NCBI GenBank assembly: GCA_031269405.1
Contig: JAISZE010000019.1
Location: 1 to 7,364, forward strand
Length of the DNA stretch: 7,364 nt
Direction: 5' to 3'
From: Treponema sp.
GTDB taxonomy: Bacteria; Spirochaetota; Spirochaetia; Treponematales; Breznakiellaceae
Shown: positions 5,379 to 7,364 of the stretch, one piece after another
How the letters are laid out: the number at the start of each line of letters is the position of its first letter
Numbering within the stretch: position 1 is the first letter of the stretch
Translations under genes and position numbers: made by a program
The notes under the pieces: generated by a model
Database searches by the model: none
Told to the model about the DNA's origin: nothing
What the model saw: the letters and a program-made list of their open reading frames with translations, nothing else

Positions 5379-6086
5379 TTAAAACAGAACAGGCTGCAAC
5401 AAACCCAGCGCGGCTCCGGGGTTGTCAAGGGCAAGGTCCGCCTCCCGGCGCAGTTCCGGCCAGTCCGGGGCGCTTTCATCGTAAACCGCAACGAAAGCGC
5501 CTATACCCGCGGCGCGGCAGCCTTTGAGAGATTCCCGAAGATCCTCGAAGACAACGCATTTTGACGGTGCAATCCCCAGACGCGAAGCGGCGGCAAGCCA
5601 TATCTCGGGGAAACCTTTGCCCCGGACCTTGCCGCCTTCCCCTGCCTCTCCCGGCAGCCTGATTTCATCGGTGTATATTATAGAAGAAAAGAACTCCCGT
5701 ATCCCGTGACGACCCAGGACTGTTTCGCAAGCAACAGGGAAGCTAGAAGTTGCGATACCCAGTCTCATCCCCCTGGCGGCCAGGGCCCGCACCAACTCTT
5801 CTGCGCCGCTCTTAAGCGGGACCTTTTCACGGTACTCATCCAGGGCCAGCGATTCCCATTGGGAAATCACCAGTTCAGGCGGAATACCGAGGCCGAAATG
5901 GCGCACAACGAATTCCGCCGATTGGGTCAGGGCCATGGTTTTAACCGCCGCTGCGGCTTCCCTGTCAGGGACCCTGTTCAGCGAAATCAGCCAGGCCCGG
6001 AACATCCGGTCCCAGAGGCCCATGGAATCTACCAGGGTTCCGTCAAGATCGAATATAGCCGCTTCAAAAGGATCGAAAAATCCCAT
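5379..6086 (-). CDS. HAD-superfamily phosphatase (phosphoglycolate phosphatase/beta-phosphoglucomutase-like)
   Basis: The 235-residue protein has all four HAD motifs. Motif I is FDLDGTLVDS, with nucleophile Asp13 and acid/base Asp15. Motif II is IATSS (Thr113/Ser114), motif III is Lys157 in RGKGFPEIW, and motif IV is VFEDL (Glu181, Asp182). A helical cap occupies about residues 20-90, typical of the subgroup that acts on small phosphorylated metabolites. The substrate cannot be read from the sequence. It starts nine bases after the thiE stop with no recognisable ribosome-binding site (TATCAACAA precedes ATG), so translation is probably coupled to thiE. Some bacteria and plants use HAD enzymes to remove phosphate from thiamin monophosphate, which makes that activity a reasonable hypothesis here. 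A general house-cleaning sugar-phosphate phosphatase is the alternative. Confidence 0.9.
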   Translation of the reverse strand: MGFFDPFEAAIFDLDGTLVDSMGLWDRMFRAWLISLNRVPDREAAAAVKTMALTQSAEFVVRHFGLGIPPELVISQWESLALDEYREKVPLKSGAEELVRALAARGMRLGIATSSFPVACETVLGRHGIREFFSSIIYTDEIRLPGEAGEGGKVRGKGFPEIWLAAASRLGIAPSKCVVFEDLRESLKGCRAAGIGAFVAVYDESAPDWPELRREADLALDNPGAALGLLQPVLF

Positions 6087-6095
6087 TTGTTGATA

Positions 6096-6722
6096 TTAAC
6101 CGGCGCAGCGTTTCAGGGCAAGAGCGGCGGCCCGGATATCAGGCTGTGAAAGAATCGCCGAGATTACCGCGACCCCGGCGGCCCCGGCGGCTGTCACAAA
6201 AGCGGCGTTTCCGGGGTTTATGCCGCCTATGCCCACGACAGGGATCTTCACTGCCCCTGCGACTGCCCTGATTCCCTCAATGCCGATAACGGCGCTGACA
6301 TCGGCCTTGCTGCCTGTAGGGAAAACCGCGCCTGCACCGATATAATCAGCCCCGTCCCTCTGGGCGGCCAGGGCCTCTTCCGGCGTATGGGCGGAAACGC
6401 CGATGATAAAATCCTTCCCCGCAAGACGCCGGGCTTCAAGGCAGGGCAGGTCCGACTGCCCAAAATGAACCCCGCAGGCTCCGGCTGCCAGCGCAATGTC
6501 CAGGCGGTCGTTGATAATAAGCGGAATCCCTTTGGAGCGGGTCAGGGCCAGGATTTCCCTGGCGATATCGAAAAATTCCCTGCCAGAGGCGTCCTTCTCC
6601 CTGAGCTGCACCATAGTAACCCCGCCTTCGATGGCGGCTTCCACCGCTTCAGGCAGGGGCCGTCCAAAAAGAAGCTTCCTGTCGGTACAGAGATAAAGAG
6701 AGAGGGAACCGGGGTTAAGCAT
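6096..6722 (-). CDS. thiE: Thiamin phosphate synthase ThiE
   Basis: ThiE joins 4-amino-5-hydroxymethyl-2-methylpyrimidine pyrophosphate (HMP-PP) with thiazole phosphate to make thiamin monophosphate in the cytoplasm. The 208-residue protein has the usual length and TIM-barrel landmarks: MVQLREKD (37-44), LIINDRLDIAL (68-78), GVHFGQSDLP (84-93), IGVSAHTPEEA (107-117), YIGAGAVFPTGSKAD (127-141), VVGIGGI (162-168) and VAVISAI (184-190). In the phosphate-binding loop the common GP(I/V)(F/Y)PTxTK appears as GAVFPTGSK, with Ala for Pro and Ser for the second Thr, both mild changes. ATG 6722 overlaps the permease stop by eight bases and has AAGGAG seven bases upstream (6730-6735). The two genes are therefore coupled, and the HAD phosphatase follows after nine bases. 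I see no thiazole synthase or HMP kinase gene in the window. Confidence 0.95.
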   Translation of the reverse strand: MLNPGSLSLYLCTDRKLLFGRPLPEAVEAAIEGGVTMVQLREKDASGREFFDIAREILALTRSKGIPLIINDRLDIALAAGACGVHFGQSDLPCLEARRLAGKDFIIGVSAHTPEEALAAQRDGADYIGAGAVFPTGSKADVSAVIGIEGIRAVAGAVKIPVVGIGGINPGNAAFVTAAGAAGVAVISAILSQPDIRAAALALKRCAG

Positions 6723-7364
6723 CTGGCTTCTCCTTCCCAGGGCCCGGATTTAACCGCAGTGAAAAGGGGATATACACAACGCTGACTACAACGATAGCCA
6801 GCAAAGTGGGTATCCAGATTTCGTATTGGGTAAAGATCCGGTAGCATATCATGCCGGCAATAACCGCCCCCAGGGCGGGAAGGTTAAGGGCTTTTGCGTA
6901 CCGCCGGCGTTTAAGAAAGTAATCGATAAAAAGGCTGGTATAAAGAGGCACAAAAACCATGCCTATAGCTACCAGAAAATTCTCAAGGAAAGCGCCGTAT
7001 TTTTCCGAAGGGAAGAACACCGAAGCCAGCACGGTAAAAAGCCCGATAACCAGAATCGGGATGCGTTCGTTCCTGGGTTTGAAGATCTGGCGTGAAGAAA
7101 CCGCAGCGGAGTAGAGATCCAAAAAGGCGGTAGTCAGGGTAGAGAGGACTACCACGGCGCAGGCGGCAAAGCGGAGGGAACTTCCGGCGATAAAGGCAAA
7201 GATATCCCTTCCTGTGGAAACGCCGATGAAAAGGCCGAAGCCGTACATGAGCACGCTGCCTATGAAATACCCTGCAAAGGGCATGATCCCCGCAGCGCCT
7301 CTGGAGGAGGCTTTTCCACCGTAATCCCCTGCAAGTGGCAGCCAGGAAACCGGCATGGCGATGG
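6715..7364 (-). CDS. cytX: NCS1-family permease CytX, predicted hydroxymethylpyrimidine transporter, N-terminal part outside the window
   Basis: The visible 215 C-terminal residues form an integral membrane protein of the nucleobase:cation symporter-1 family. The frame enters from the right edge (IAMPVSWLPLAGDY) and shows the family signature SWLPLAGDY, followed by about six hydrophobic segments. Examples are MPFAGYFIGSVLMYGFGLFI, the stretch ending LTTAFLDLYSAAVS, IPILVIGLFTVLASVFF, FLVAIGMVFVPLYTSLFIDY, ALGAVIAGMICYRIF and IPTLLAIVVVSVVYIPF. The STLTTAFLDLYSA stretch resembles CytX, the predicted importer of the thiamin pyrimidine HMP, rather than cytosine or purine permeases. The adjacency to thiE, with eight bases of overlap, strongly supports this. 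About half of the protein is missing on the right. Any TPP riboswitch would be expected upstream, outside the window. An internal ATG at 7356 is not the true start. Confidence 0.88.
   Translation of the reverse strand, partial: IAMPVSWLPLAGDYGGKASSRGAAGIMPFAGYFIGSVLMYGFGLFIGVSTGRDIFAFIAGSSLRFAACAVVVLSTLTTAFLDLYSAAVSSRQIFKPRNERIPILVIGLFTVLASVFFPSEKYGAFLENFLVAIGMVFVPLYTSLFIDYFLKRRRYAKALNLPALGAVIAGMICYRIFTQYEIWIPTLLAIVVVSVVYIPFSLRLNPGPGKEKPDA
6730..6735 (-). promoter_or_regulatory. Ribosome-binding site of thiE, inside the permease gene
   Basis: AAGGAG on the minus strand lies seven bases before ATG 6722 and within the last codons of the upstream permease gene. It fixes the thiE start and shows that the eight-base gene overlap is real. 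Confidence 0.75.

Noticed and set aside
4336..5382. A 348-codon open frame on the + strand across the DUF3842 and MBG genes
   Set aside because: It is fully antisense to two genes with recognisable proteins and good spacing. Its translation is rich in Pro, Arg, Ile and Phe, with no domain pattern. The upstream region shows no convincing start signal.

Overview
The window looks like a chromosomal segment of an anaerobic bacterium with roughly 50-55% GC. Protein style (a DUF3842 protein, a small MBG-repeat surface protein, complete nickel-pincer genes) would fit a Treponema-like spirochaete of the termite-gut type, or less likely a Firmicute. This placement is inference from recalled family resemblance, not a search. 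No rRNA, tRNA, CRISPR array or insertion sequence was recognised.

Layout. At the left edge (1-699, + strand) lies the remainder of an ADP-ribosylglycohydrolase gene. It is open in one frame except for a single TAA at 115-117, exactly where the family has a tyrosine. A short convergent intergenic region with small hairpins (700-832) follows. Everything from 833 to the right edge is on the minus strand. Read in the direction of transcription (right to left) the order is: cytX (cut by the window edge), thiE, a HAD-family phosphatase, a secreted protein with two MBG-like repeats, a DUF3842 protein, a 139-bp gap, larE, larC, larB and a MerR-family regulator.

The right-hand block reads as a thiamin salvage unit. 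CytX would import the pyrimidine precursor (HMP), and ThiE would couple HMP pyrophosphate to the thiazole phosphate. The adjoining HAD phosphatase could act on thiamin phosphate, but that is unproven. The MBG protein and the DUF3842 protein are packed tightly behind it without an obvious link to thiamin.

The left-hand block is the full biosynthetic set for the nickel-pincer nucleotide cofactor of LarA-type racemases and epimerases: LarB (carboxylation and hydrolysis of NaAD), LarE (sulfur insertion, here the three-cysteine, probably iron-sulfur type) and LarC (nickel insertion, here one unbroken reading frame with a histidine-rich loop). No larA is present in the window. The last gene is an AdhR/NmlR-like MerR regulator.

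The 139-bp gap between the two blocks carries a minus-strand hairpin followed by a T-run, a second hairpin with the same loop, and a sequence allowing an alternative pairing. It is therefore the most likely transcriptional boundary or control point. I did not find a clearly new system. The points most worth following are the nonsense codon in the ADP-ribosylglycohydrolase, the leader of the lar genes, the regulator behind the lar genes, and the HAD gene next to thiE.
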